Part shown: in pieces, positions 10,922 to 20,750 of the stretch
Position numbering within the stretch: the stretch's first letter is position 1
Layout of the letters: each line of letters opens with the position of its first letter
NCBI GenBank assembly: GCA_948146395.1
Contig: OX411551.1
Span: 51,084,997-51,148,996 of the forward strand
Length of the DNA stretch: 64,000 nucleotides
Origin: Fragum whitleyi
Taxonomy: Eukaryota > Mollusca > Bivalvia > Cardiida > Cardiidae
Direction: 5' to 3'
Notes under the pieces: model-generated
Database searches by the model: none
What the model saw: only the letters and a program-made list of their open reading frames with translations
Told to the model about the DNA's origin: nothing
Translations under genes and position numbers: made by a program

Positions 10922-11903
10922 AATCCCCTACCAGTGTTCACACCGGAGGGGACTATAGGTTTGCCCTCTGTCCGTCCGTCTGTCCATCCGTCCGTCCGTC
11001 TGTCCGTCCGTCCGTCTGTCTGTACGCTCAAATCTGGATCCCGCGATAACTTAATAACTAAGCAAGCGTTTTTGATGAAAGTTGGTATATGACTAGATGG
11101 CAATGTGTAGATTATGCACATCATTTTATTTTTGTTTTTCGACTTAAATTGAGGTTGCTATGGTTACAGAAATAGTGAAAATATGGCCAAAAATGGGATT
11201 CTGCGATAAGATAATAACTAAGCAAGCTAGTTTGATGAGACTTGGTATATGACTATATGGCAATGTGTAGATTATGCACATCATTTTATTTTTGGTTTTA
11301 GACTAAAATTGTTGTTGCTATGGTTACGGAAATAGTGAAAATATGGCAAAAAATATTGGATCCTGCGATAAGTTAATAAGTAAGCAAGCTAATTTGATGA
11401 GACTTGGTATATGACTAGATGGCAATGTGTAGATTATGCACATCATTTTATCTTTGTTCTTTGACAAAAAGTGTGGTTGCTATGGTAACGGAAATAGTGA
11501 AAATATGGCAAAAAATGGATCCTGCAATAACTTAATAACTAAGCAAGCTAACTTGATGAAACCTGTTTTAAAATGTAAAAAAAATTATAAGCCATGTTAG
11601 TCAGGGTGGTGATGCAGCAGTATTAATCACCTCCAGTGAAAGTTCTCATTTCTTACCAACAAGACTGAAGAAAAACATCTTGGATCAGACAAGGTAACTG
11701 TTATTGATACTATTTCTTGCATCTGTCTATTGCTTGCATGAATTGTATAGTGTGCACAGCAGAGACAACACCTCATGTAAGTCTTGTTTAACCCTTTCCA
11801 AAACAAGACCTGGTTTTGACGTCCCTGATAGAATTGGCGTGGGAAAACATTGAGACAAACAAAGCCGGTAGGGGACTTATGTCCATGTCCAACATGGCTC
11901 TTG
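10921..11903 (+). mobile_element. Family V element, complete
   Basis: The 5' end is TAATCCCCTACC, with the hairpin partner GGAGGGGA about 20 nt later. A long CCGTCCGTC tract follows (10971-11030). Then come about 3.5 tandem units of roughly 160 bp (11031-11570; recurring 'actaagcaagctaatttgat' and 'ggcaatgtgtagattatgc'). The 3' end has subterminal inverted repeat GGTAGGGGA (11869-11877), hairpin CCATGTCCAACATGG and CTCTTG (11898-11903). Between the units and the 3' end it carries about 300 bp of unrelated sequence including an exon-like segment. Confidence 0.85.
11604..11693 (+). other. Exon-like segment inside the family V element
   Basis: An acceptor-like TTAGTCAG precedes 11604 and a donor AAG|GTAACT follows 11693. 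The 90-nt interval is open in one frame (30 codons, phase 0 at both ends; begins GGDAAVLITSS). It cannot be spliced between exon a (phase 2) and the 16319 exon without creating a stop. It could be a captured piece of a host gene, since Helitrons are known for gene-fragment capture, or chance. Confidence 0.25.
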
Positions 11904-12084
11904 TTTCACAATGTTTTCTCAATCATTAAATCACAGACACGTAAAAAGCAGGGATTAAACAGTAAATGGTTAAAAAAAGACCAAAAATTACTACACTTGC
12001 TTCCGAGGTACTTTCCAGTTTATGGAAGAGTACAAGTGATGTTCTGAATGGTGTCCAGAGTGACACCATATAGTTAATAACATA

Positions 12085-12218
12085 ACATCGTGAAATTGAC
12101 AAGGTGATGATTTTGGACTGAGTGTGATGAGTGTGTTTCGAGTGAAATAAAAGGGAGGTAAATCTATATTTCCAATTTCGTTCAGGATAAACAAAATTAG
12201 CTATATTGATTACCTCCC
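12085..12218 (+). mobile_element. MITE, partial copy (family with ACATCGTGAAATTGACA end)
   Basis: It begins with ACATCGTGAAATTGACA and contains a core hairpin between GGGAGGTAAA (12153) and TTACCTCCC (12218). The same end and core recur in a full copy at about 52202-52645. The right half is missing here. Confidence 0.7.
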
Positions 12219-12242
12219 TTTAGTAAAAAGTGCATACAAGTT

Positions 12243-12410
12243 CAACTAATGGATTGATAATTGTGGACCTATGTGGGAAAGCAGTTGGAGGCTAGAAAAA
12301 GATGTAATGGTAGTACGGTTGTGAGAAATACCATGGGTGCTCAAGCTACTGCAATGTAACACAAGGATTGTTGAAAGCAGTGTAAAACCCAATTCATAAA
12401 AACAAACCAA
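12243..12410 (+). mobile_element. tRNA-SINE, 5'-truncated copy
   Basis: It matches the body of the full SINE at 21805: 'aatggattgataattgtgga', 'gcagttggaggctag', 'agaaatacca', 'ttgttgaaagcagtg' and an 'aaacccaattca' end. The tRNA head is absent. Confidence 0.8.
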
Positions 12411-12969
12411 CCTATGTAAGTAGTCGTATAATTTCACTATCTTATTTTTGTTTTGAATGAAAGTGTTTTTTGATAAACTGGTACCTGCCCAAACCAATAC
12501 TGCAAGCTTGCTTTTGGAACACTTTGCAAGCATGTGTCAAGCTTTGTTCAGGATCCTAATGAACCAAGCTGGCAAACAAGAATGTGGATAAGTATGTGAA
12601 TAAGCTTGTTCAAGCTTACTCAATCTTGTTCAAAAGTTAGATTGCACATTTAAAAAAAAGTGTGTAAAAGAATAGGTTAGTCTTCAAAGAATGAGTTTCA
12701 ATAATCATTTTGCATTTTCATAATCATATATAGCCTTATCTGATAGAGTAATTCTTCACAGAATGATTGTATCAACATACAGATCTTTACTTTCAAAAAT
12801 TGATCATTTCTTTAGCATCATGGGAAAAGGGCCTCATTAAATTCAATTAAAATTTTCTTGTTTTCCCCATCGATTCCATAGTTATCATCTGATTTATTTC
12901 AGAATTATTGTACTGATATAAAAATCGTTCCTTCATCACTTTTCGGCAGGAGGGGTGCGTTCACTTCTT

Positions 12970-13110
12970 TGTCTAGAGCATAACTCTGTCACCTTATGTC
13001 CAATTGACTTGAAACTTGCAAGTTATGTTCCTCTCACGAATACCAGGCACAATGCACAAGAACTGCTACTCTAGAGCTAGCTTAATCTCAGAGTTATTTC
13101 CCCAAGTATT
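12970..13110 (+). repeat. Diverged family Q body unit
   Basis: The order of phrases follows the Q unit: 'gtctagagcataactctg', 'gacttgaaacttgcaag', 'gcacaagaactgctactct', 'gagttatttcccc'. It has no element ends. Confidence 0.5.
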
Positions 13111-13154
13111 AATTTTGTTTTTGATATCCAGCTTATCTTGAAACAGTTTGCTAT

Positions 13155-13740
13155 TTTTAACTCGGCTGTTTTCGGAGAAAACCAGAGGTATTGCCATAGC
13201 CTTGGTGTTGTTTTCATTGCTGTTGTAGTTTTGAAAACTTTGTCATTTTTTGTAAACTTTTGAATGGGAAGAGATAGGGCTTTCATACTCCACATGATGA
13301 ATGCCTTTGACAAGGCCTTTCTGTTGGTACCAAATTCAAGGTCATCATTCAAGGTCAAGGTCATTTTTCAAGGTCAAATTTATGAAAAAAATGCCAAAAA
13401 TTTTGACACATTGCTATTACTTTTGAATGGTAAGTGATAGGGCCTTCATATTGCACATCATGATTGCCTGGGACAAGGCCTTCCTGTTTGAACCAAGTTC
13501 AAGGTCATCAGTCAAAGTCAAGGTCTTTTTTCAAGGTCAAATTTGTGAAAAAATTGCAAAAAACTTTGACATTTTGTGATTACTTTTGAATGGTAAGTGA
13601 TAGGGCCTTCATATTTCACATCATGATTGCATGGGACAAGGCCTTTCTGTTGGTACGAAGTTCAAGTTGACCTGTCAAGGTCAATGCCATTTTTCAAGTC
13701 AAACTTGGGAAAAAATGCGAAAACTTTGGTCAAATGGAAA
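13155..13740 (+). mobile_element. Family B element, 5' part
   Basis: The 5' end TTTTAACTCGGCTGTTTTCG pairs with a following GAGAAAACCAGAGG. Three body units of about 130 bp follow ('acttttgaatggtaagtgat', 'caaggccttctgttgg', 'aaggtcatcagtcaaggtca'). No 3' hairpin or CTCTTG end is present; it fades by about 13740. Confidence 0.75.
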
Positions 13741-14500
13741 TAATGCATCATGAATAATTTTAGAATTTTGTGGTTATTTCTTTGTTATTTTACATAAATT
13801 GATCTGTGCAAGGAATTTTATCTTTACACAACTTATATATATGTAAACTATCATGTAAGTCTTGAAATTAGCCTATTACTAATAAGCCTGGCTGGATAAA
13901 AACCATGGCAAACTTTTTAAAGTCAAAGTGCTAAAAGCACTGGATTCACAATTGGTGAGTAGATATATACTTTTTGAAAAAAAAAAAAAAAGTTATGGGA
14001 TCCCAGATTTCACATATATAGAAATAAAGCTTGAAATCTTAAAGAAATTTTTCTTCTCCCAGACCAAAAAGGCTTCAAATTATTGTATTTGGCATGACAT
14101 GTTCTATCATTATAAAGATTCAAATTATTGCTCCAACTTGAGTATTAGCCCTGTGTTGTGGTATCTTAAATTTGCATTGAAATTCAGGTAAAAATTCTTC
14201 AAAAATCTAGTACTCCAACAACATTTAGTTAAAAGCTCTGGAATTTGGCATATATTCCTAAAAACATTAAATTTTAGTGTGGCAACTTGAAAATGACCCA
14301 GTCCTGTGTTGTGAGGTTTTTGATGTTACACCAGAATAAAGAAAATAATCACCAACTATTTTCTGATTCTTAAAAGCACCCAATTATAAAATATTGTCGT
14401 ATTACACATTGAATTACCAAAATTCTTCACAGTAACTTCCATTCTTTTTTTGGAAGTTATAGCCACTTTGCGTTTTGATCACTCATATTTCATTGAGTAA
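13741..14500. other. Unassigned AT-rich intron sequence
   Basis: No gene or clear element end is visible. It contains an A15 run at about 13977. The last part probably belongs to the body of the A element whose 3' end follows. Confidence 0.4.
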
Positions 14501-14564
14501 GACTTTTATAAGACTGAACTTGCATACTCAGGTGAGCAATACAGGACAATCATGGTCCTCTTGT
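14501..14564 (+). mobile_element. Family A 3' end
   Basis: Subterminal repeat CTCAGGTGAGC, hairpin GGACAATCATGGTCC and CTCTTG at 14559-14564. The 5' part could not be delimited. A Q element starts directly in the following T-run. Confidence 0.8.
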
Positions 14565-16194
14565 TTTCCCTGCCATTTTAGCGAGGGGATATAGTGATGG
14601 TCTCCATCAATCATTCCATCATTCCGTCACTAGACTTGTCCGGAGCATATCTCCTAAAGTATAAGAGCTATCATTTTGAAACTTTATTGTCGGATAGATC
14701 TCATGGAGGAGAAGTGCAGTGCACAAGAACTACAACTCCTGCTTGCATATTTTTGGAGTTATTGCCCTTTGTTTTTGATAATTGCATTTCAGCATTTTTT
14801 CCCCTAGCTTTGGGAACAGGTCCGAGACCGGACAAATTGGGAAAAATGTGTTTTTTTCTCAAAAATTGGGAATTTTCATTGTGACGCTTGTTTCAAAAAC
14901 ATTTCTTTTATTTATATCATTTCAATATGTTTAATTGGAAGTTCCTTTGCCTCTATAGTCATATCTTATCTGAAAAGCAAACCAGTGTCCTTAAACAAGG
15001 AATCTGAACAAAATCAATGACAAACTATTACTCTTATTGCTCTGGAATAACTGTTTTTAATCAAATCTAGAAATGTCGCTGAGTTTTTTGTTTAAAAAAA
15101 TCATTGTTAAACCTAAAATATAGATAAATCAAGTTCTATAATGTATTCATGGGTTGAACATTCATGGGTACCAATCAACAGAAAACAAATATCAAAACAA
15201 ATAAATATCCAATCCTAGTGTTTATAAAACAGCTAAAAATGAATGTTTCTACTAAAATTATAGAAAAATTTTAAAATATTTTTAAAATAGATCTTATAAT
15301 AGATGTTCTAGCTGTAGGATGTTTGAAAGAAAATTCAGGTTGGTTCTGAGAGGTACGGAGATCGTGAATAACAGTCAACTTTGTTTACGAAAATGAAACA
15401 AAGATAATCAATTATATTTTGGCTTATATAACAGGAAAATAATTTTCCTCAACCATAACCAAAAGTCCTTTACCCTATTAAGTATCTTCTTTAGATTCAT
15501 TTTTCATCAATTGATAAATAAATGCAAAAAGATTGTCTACTGCAAATCAGGTCCAAAAAGCGCAATTTATTGGCTTCACAAAAATATGCAGTTTTGTGCT
15601 ATGATAACTTCCAAGTTATCCAAAATACACTGGGTTCCAGCTTCGTAATGGTTTGTTCCAATGAAATCGAGAACCACGTGACTAGAATAAACTGATCTTC
15701 CGAAATTCCCATCTTGTTGACAAAATTCAACACATATTTATTTTATTGCTAAAAGTACTACCAGGTTTTCCAATAAGAAATAATCAAAGTTTATATTTAC
15801 TTCAAGAATTAGCTTCGAATTGGGATTTTCAATCTCTCATTTTGGGAAAAAATAGTAGTTTTCCTCATTGGGAACGGATCTATTTACCGACCTGTTCAAC
15901 GCTTGATTTTGTCCGGAGCATATCTCCTAAAGTATATATTCAATGCTGGATTTTGTCTGGAGCATATGTCCTAAAGTGTATAAGCTATTGTTTTGAAACT
16001 TTATGGGTGGATAGATCTCATGAAGGAGAAGTGCAGTGTACATTAACTATAACTCTCGCTTGCATAATTTTGGAGTTATTGCCATTTTGTATTTTTAAGA
16101 CTTAGATTTTATAGGAGGTGAATCTCTTAAAGTAAAAAAGAACCCGTAATCTTTTAGGCTTCAGTTTACTATCAAACTTTTGCGATGGCTCTTG
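14565..16194 (+). mobile_element. Family Q element interrupted by about 1.1 kb
   Basis: The 5' hairpin runs CCCTGCC...GCGAGGGGATATAG (14574-14592). One Q unit follows ('cttgtccggagcatatctcc', 'aggagaagtgcagtgcacaa'), broken near 14800. The body resumes at about 15905 with the same phrase. The 3' end lacks the usual subterminal repeat and hairpin: 'atcaaac' runs straight into 'gatggctcttg' (end 16194). The inserted 14800-15900 stretch begins with GGGAACAGGTCCGAG and ends with inverted GACCTGTTC; it may be a short-TIR element. Confidence 0.7.
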
Positions 16195-16318
16195 TTATAA
16201 TGCATTTGAATTGGTAATTGGAAAAATTGTTTCTGTATTATTTGATAATAGAAATATGTATTAAATTGCTATGGAACCAATTTAGATATATACATCACAG
16301 TTTGAAATATTTCAGCAG

Positions 16319-16490
16319 TAAATTTCCTCTGTGTGCAAGGGTGGCATGGATTCTCCGTGAGCCTTTATCATCACATGGTGGTAACAAGTACCTGAAGTAT
16401 CTGTTGAGAGATACAAGTGGAATGATCCAAGCTGTGGCTGTTGGAGAAAATTGCATGGATAAATTTCAAAAATTATTGAAACTTAACCAG
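16319..16490 (+). CDS. RPA1-like gene, exon b (core of DBD-A)
   Basis: The acceptor ATATTTCAGCAG and donor CAG|GTAAGA bound 172 nt. The first base completes the split codon of exon a, then 57 codons follow, ending in phase 0. The protein reads through the OB-fold DBD-A pattern: P-L-C-A-R-V at the start, then G-G-N-K-Y, L-L-R-D-T-S-G-M-I-Q-A-V-A, and C-M-D-K-F-Q-K-L-L. These match RPA1 'I-x-A-R-V', 'G-K-x-F', 'D-E-S-G-E-I-R-A-T' and 'D-K-F-x-x-L'. The family role is binding single-stranded DNA in replication and repair. Divergence from canonical RPA1 is high, so this is a paralogue rather than the main RPA1. A second copy of this exon lies downstream. Confidence 0.88.
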
Positions 16491-16625
16491 GTAAGAAAAC
16501 TTCTTAGATAATATTTTTGAGTCATACTTTTGCAAAATACTTCAAAGATTTTGAATTGGGGTCAAAATGGGATCAAATTTTGCAAAAATCTTCTCCTCTG
16601 AAATGGAATTTGACAAAAAGTCACA

Positions 16626-16854
16626 TATTTGACTGGTCACTCAAAAAAGGGACCATCTTGGGAGTGCGCAGACTGACTATGGGCGAAACTTTTTGCACCT
16701 GGCTTATTTTCTGAATCTAGAATGATCAATCTACCATCCAGTGAAAGAATTTTTTAAATGCGACATCTGGTTGACCTATGCTGGATCAAATATCTTATAA
16801 TAATTCATTTTACAGAATTCCAGGATGGTCCCTTTTTGTGTGACGGGTCACATA
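16626..16854. mobile_element. Short fold-back MITE, about 31-bp TIRs
   Basis: The left arm (16626 on, with TGACTGGTCACTCAAAAAAG then GGACCATC) and right arm (16824-16854, GATGGTCCCTTTTTGTGTGA then CGGGTCACATA) are inverted with few mismatches, around a loop of about 165 bp. There is no ORF. Confidence 0.75.
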
Positions 16855-17252
16855 TATATCATCCTTGAGTCACGCTCTATCAAAACAAAGTTTAAATATT
16901 TTAAATTGGGTGTCCAAAGTAGGGTCCAAAAGAGGAACAAAATGTCAAAACTTATTTTTGCTCTAGAAGTCTAGCAGTTTTTAGGCTTGTAAAAGGAGTT
17001 CCCTTACATTTCTGTAGCAAACCGAGCCTTGTAGATAAATATCTTGTTACCACTACAGAGGTAAAAATTTTGGCTCTATCTTTCTCAAAGATTCTCAGAA
17101 TATTTGTTTATTCTAAAATCCCTATTGATTATCATGGTGACATTCTGACTTAATTCATGGGAAAAGAAGCCATATAGATAATTGTCTTGATCCTATTCTA
17201 GCTATCACATTCACAATTTTGGCTCAATCTCATTCAAACTTACTCCTCTAAA

Positions 17253-17572
17253 CTTTTAACATCACATGATGGTAAGAGGTTCCACCTGGCATATCTGTTG
17301 AGAGATAGCGAAACAAGCTCTTACAACTTAGATTAACCCCTCTCAGTTCTGCTTGCTGGAAAATTCACCAGTACTCACACCAAATGTGTGGGCCAATGAA
17401 AGAACCAAGATCAATAGCCGCTCCCGGGAATCGAACACAGGACCTTTGGGTCAATAGGCCGACGCTCTACCACTAGACCACAGACATCACACAAACAAGT
17501 GGAATGATCCAGGCTGTGGCCGTTGGAGAAAATTGTATGGATAAATTTCAGAAATTATTGAAACTAAATCAG
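17253..17572 (+). pseudogene. Second copy of the DBD-A exon, broken by a SINE
   Basis: 17253-17308 matches the middle of exon b (SHDGKRFHLAYLLRD against SHGGNKYLKYLLRD). 17493-17572 matches its last 26 codons with identical amino acids, ending at a donor-like CAG|GTAGCA. Six third-position differences separate the two DNA copies in that stretch and all are synonymous. A tRNA-SINE (17318-17492) sits between the two halves, flanked by AAACAAG duplications. Removing the SINE and one duplication leaves the frame open. The first part of the exon, including the acceptor, is not recognisable upstream of 17253. In its present state it would not give an intact product. Confidence 0.85.
17318..17492 (-). 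mobile_element. tRNA-derived SINE, different family, inserted in the exon copy
   Basis: On the minus strand the head reads a tRNA-like sequence: A box TGGTCTAGTGG, then GTAGAGCGTCGGCC, and B box GTTCGATTCC. A body ending near 17318 follows. Flanking AAACAAG occurs at 17311-17317 and 17493-17499. It differs from the SINE family at 21805. Confidence 0.8.
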
Positions 17573-17716
17573 GTAGCAAATAGCAAATGCGACTATCAAG
17601 ATTTAAGCATAACTTCAGCTTAAATGGGGTCCAAAGGACTCAATAGTCAAGGCATATGGGTCTTTGCTTTTAGTTACAGAGCTTTCATCTTGCTTTTGTA
17701 CACTTGGTGCTCATCT

Positions 17717-17880
17717 TCAGAAATGAATTGAAGACTGTTTAAAACAGTCTTCAATTCTTTTCTGAAATTGATCCACTGAAGGTGCTAGGGACTTGCATCA
17801 GATGGTTTTCAGGGACCTGGCTACTTATTTTTGAGTCTCTTACTTGAAAACCCTGCGCCCCTTAAAACCCTGGACTATAA
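17717..17880. repeat. Hairpin-headed repeat (also at 26465)
   Basis: A near-perfect palindrome at 17717-17765 (arms TTCAGAAATGAATTGAAGAC... with one central base) is followed by 'gggacttgcatcaga', 'gttttcagggacctgg' and 'ccccttaaaaccctg'. The same order occurs at 26465-26780, split by a SINE. Confidence 0.7.
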
Positions 17881-17896
17881 TCAGGAATCAGTCTAG

Positions 17897-18110
17897 CCAT
17901 TTTAAGCGGGGATGTTTTTGGAGAAAACCTGAGGCATTTTGTTCACCTTGGCAATGTCTGTGTTGGCGTTGGTGTTGGTGTTACAAACTTTAAACATGGT
18001 CATAACTCTGTTGTTATTGAAGATAACTTCATGAAACATGGCATGTGTGTTCACCATCGCAAGAAATACCAAGAGGTTTAAGAGGGAAAACTTACAGTTT
18101 GTAAGTGTTA
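17897..18110 (+). mobile_element. Family B element fragment
   Basis: The 5' end has 'gtttttggagaaaacctgag' and GTTGGCGTTGGTGTTGG, followed by 'aactttaaacatggtcataa'. There is no 3' end. Confidence 0.65.
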
Positions 18111-18120
18111 TGTCCCTTTC

Positions 18121-18401
18121 TATGCCCCCGTATCCAGAGATCGGGGGCATATTGTTTTACTCATGTCCGTCTGTCTGTGCGTCCATCTGTCCGCCCGTCT
18201 GTCCGAAAACTTAACCTTGCCAATATCTTCAAGCCTATTCAAGATACAAAGCTAATATTTGGCATGATGATAGATCTCAATGATCCGCATCCGCTGGTAC
18301 CAAAGTCAAGGTCATGTGACAAGGTCAAGGTCATCTGTCAAGGTCAAACTTTGAAAAAAAATGCCGTTACGGGGGCATTCATGTTTCACAAACACATCTT
18401 G
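18121..18401 (+). mobile_element. Family G element, complete, 281 bp
   Basis: The 5' hairpin pairs ATGCCCCCGTATC with GATCGGGGGCAT. A TGTCCGTCTGTCTG tract and a short body ('caaggtcatgtgacaaggtc') follow. The 3' part has TACGGGGGCAT, an exact 11-bp inverted copy of the 5' end, then the small hairpin TGTTTCACAAACA and ATCTTG. A second copy lies at 60251. This is the shortest complete example of the shared architecture. Confidence 0.9.
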
Positions 18402-18729
18402 TTTTACTTGGAATTTTTTAATTATCCAGCACCTCCTACCAAGCGTTGCACCTGAAGGCCGTTTTCTTGTTATGCACCCATTTAGTTTTTGTTTTACCTA
18501 TTCTTATACCCCCCACCTACAAAGTAGAGGGGGTTATATTGGTTTCACCATGTCTGTCCATCCGTCTGTAAACTTTTATTTAAAAATCTTCTCCTCATAA
18601 GGTACTGGAAGGATTTCAATCAAATTTCAAAGGAATGTTCCTTGGGTGACCCTCTATCAGATTCCTTCAAAGAATTTTAATCCGTTGAAATTCATGGCTG
18701 TAGTAGGGATGGCTAATTTCCATATATCT

Positions 18730-20367
18730 TAGCTCACCTGAGCACTTCATGCTCAAGGTGAGTTTTTGTGATTATTCAATGTCCGTTGTGCGTCGTGTCG
18801 TGCATCGTCTGCATTCCGGTGTCAACATTTTTAGTGTTTACACTCTAGAGGCTACAAATATGATCAAATCTTCATGACACTTGGTCAGAATGTAAGTCAG
18901 GTCACAAGGATGAACCCCATCGCAAATGGGAAGGATCCATGCCAAATCAAGGGAAAAGGGGCCTTATTGACAATTTTCTTGTTTACACTCTAGAGACCAC
19001 AAATGTGGTCCAATCTTCATGAAACTTGGTCAGAATGTTGGCAAAGTCACAAGGATGAACCCTTTTGAAAATGGGAAGGATCCATGCCATATCACAGGAA
19101 AAGGGGCCTTAATTACAAATTTCTTATTTACACTCTAGAGGCCACAAATGTGGCCCAATCTTAAAGATTCTTGGTCAGAATGTTGGCTTGGTCACAAAGA
19201 TGAACCCTTTTGAAAATGGGAAGAATCCATGTCATATCACGGGAAAAGGGGCCTTAATTACAATTGTCTTGTTATCGCTCTAGAGGCCACAAATATTGCC
19301 CAATCTTTATTAAACTTAGAGTGTTAGCCAGGTCACAAGGATGAAAACTATCGTAAATTGAGAGGATCCATGCCCTATCAAGGGAAAAGGAACCTTATTG
19401 ACAATTTTCTTGTTTATGCTCTAGAAGCGACAAATATGGCCCAATTTTCATGAAATCTTGTCAGAATGTAGGCCAGGCCTCAAGGATGAAGCCTATTGAA
19501 AATGGGAAGGATCCATGCCATATCACAGGAAAAGGGGCCTTAATGACAATTTTCTCCTTAACGCTTGAACAATGCAAATATGGCCCTATCTTCATGAAAC
19601 TTGGGCAGTTCACAAGGATGAACCCTGTGGTAAATGGGAAAGATCCATGTCATATCACAGAAAAAGGGGCCTTAATGACAAATTTCTTATTTACACTCTA
19701 GAGGCCACAAATGTGGCCCAATCTTAAAGATTCTTGGTCAGAATGTTGGCTTGGTCACAAAGATGAACCCTATTGAAAATAGGAAGGATCCATGTCATAT
19801 CATGGGAAAAGGGGCCTTAATTACAATTGTCTTGTTATCGCTCTAGAGGCAACAAATATTGCCCAATCTTTATGAAACTTAGAGTGTTAGCCAGGTCACA
19901 AGGATGAAGACTATCGTAAATTGGGAGGATCCATGCCCTATCAAGGGAAAAGGAACCTTATTGACAATTTTCTTGTTTACGCTCTAGAAGCCACAAATAT
20001 GGCCCAATTTTCATGCAAGTCATATCACATATCACAGGAAAAGGGGCCTTAATGACAATTTTCTCCTCAACGCTCGAAGGCTGCAAATATGGCCCTATCT
20101 TCATGAAACTTGGTCAGAATGTTGGTCAGTTCACGAGGATGAATCCTGTGGAAAATGGGAAAGATCCATGTCATATCACAGGAAAAGGGGCCTTAATGAT
20201 AATTTTCTTGTTATATTTTTAGAGGCCACAATTTTGGCCCAAACTTCATGAAATGTGGTTTTGTGTAGAAATTATCTCCTTTATGACATCTGCCTTTTTA
20301 ATTGATGTGATGTCCCAGGGGTCAAAGAGACTCGGATGAGTGATCTAGGACCATCTTGGTCCTCTTG
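18730..20367 (+). mobile_element. Family A element, complete (body type A2)
   Basis: The 5' hairpin is AGCTCACCTGAGCAC...TGCTCAAGGTGAG. The body has about ten units of roughly 150 bp ('cactctagaggccacaaat', 'gtcacaaggatgaaccc', 'aatgggaaggatccatgcc', 'ggaaaaggggcctta'). The 3' end has CGGATGAGTGATCT (a decayed subterminal repeat), hairpin AGGACCATCTTGGTCCT and CTCTTG. Confidence 0.85.
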
Positions 20368-20750
20368 TTCTTTAGAAATCTTCTCCTCCCAAACCAATGG
20401 GCTGATTTTAACGAAACTTGATGGAAATGTTCTTCGGGTGACCCTCTTCTAGAGTTGATAAAGAAATTGGGATTGACCCCCAAAATTTGGGCGTGGCAGG
20501 GCGTAGCATTTTTGCACATGAAAATCTTTGAAATTCTTCTCCTCCCAAACCATTGGGACGATTTCAATGAAACCTGGCATGAATGTTCCTTGGGTGACCC
20601 TCTTCTGTAATTGTTGAAGCAATTTTGATTTATCCCCAAATATGGGCCTTCCTTATTTTCCCTATAAAATCTTAAAAAATCTTCTCCTCCCAAACCATTG
20701 GGCAGATATCAATAATACTTGGCATGGATGTTCCTTGGGTGACCCTTTTT

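Noticed and set aside
10971..11030. CCGTCCGTC microsatellite as an independent repeat
   Set aside because: Such tracts occur at the same place after the 5' hairpin in most families; they are part of the elements.
11604..11693. Extra exon of the RPA1-like gene
   Set aside because: Phase 2 of exon a joined here gives an early stop, and exon a joins directly to 16319 with a good DBD-A match.
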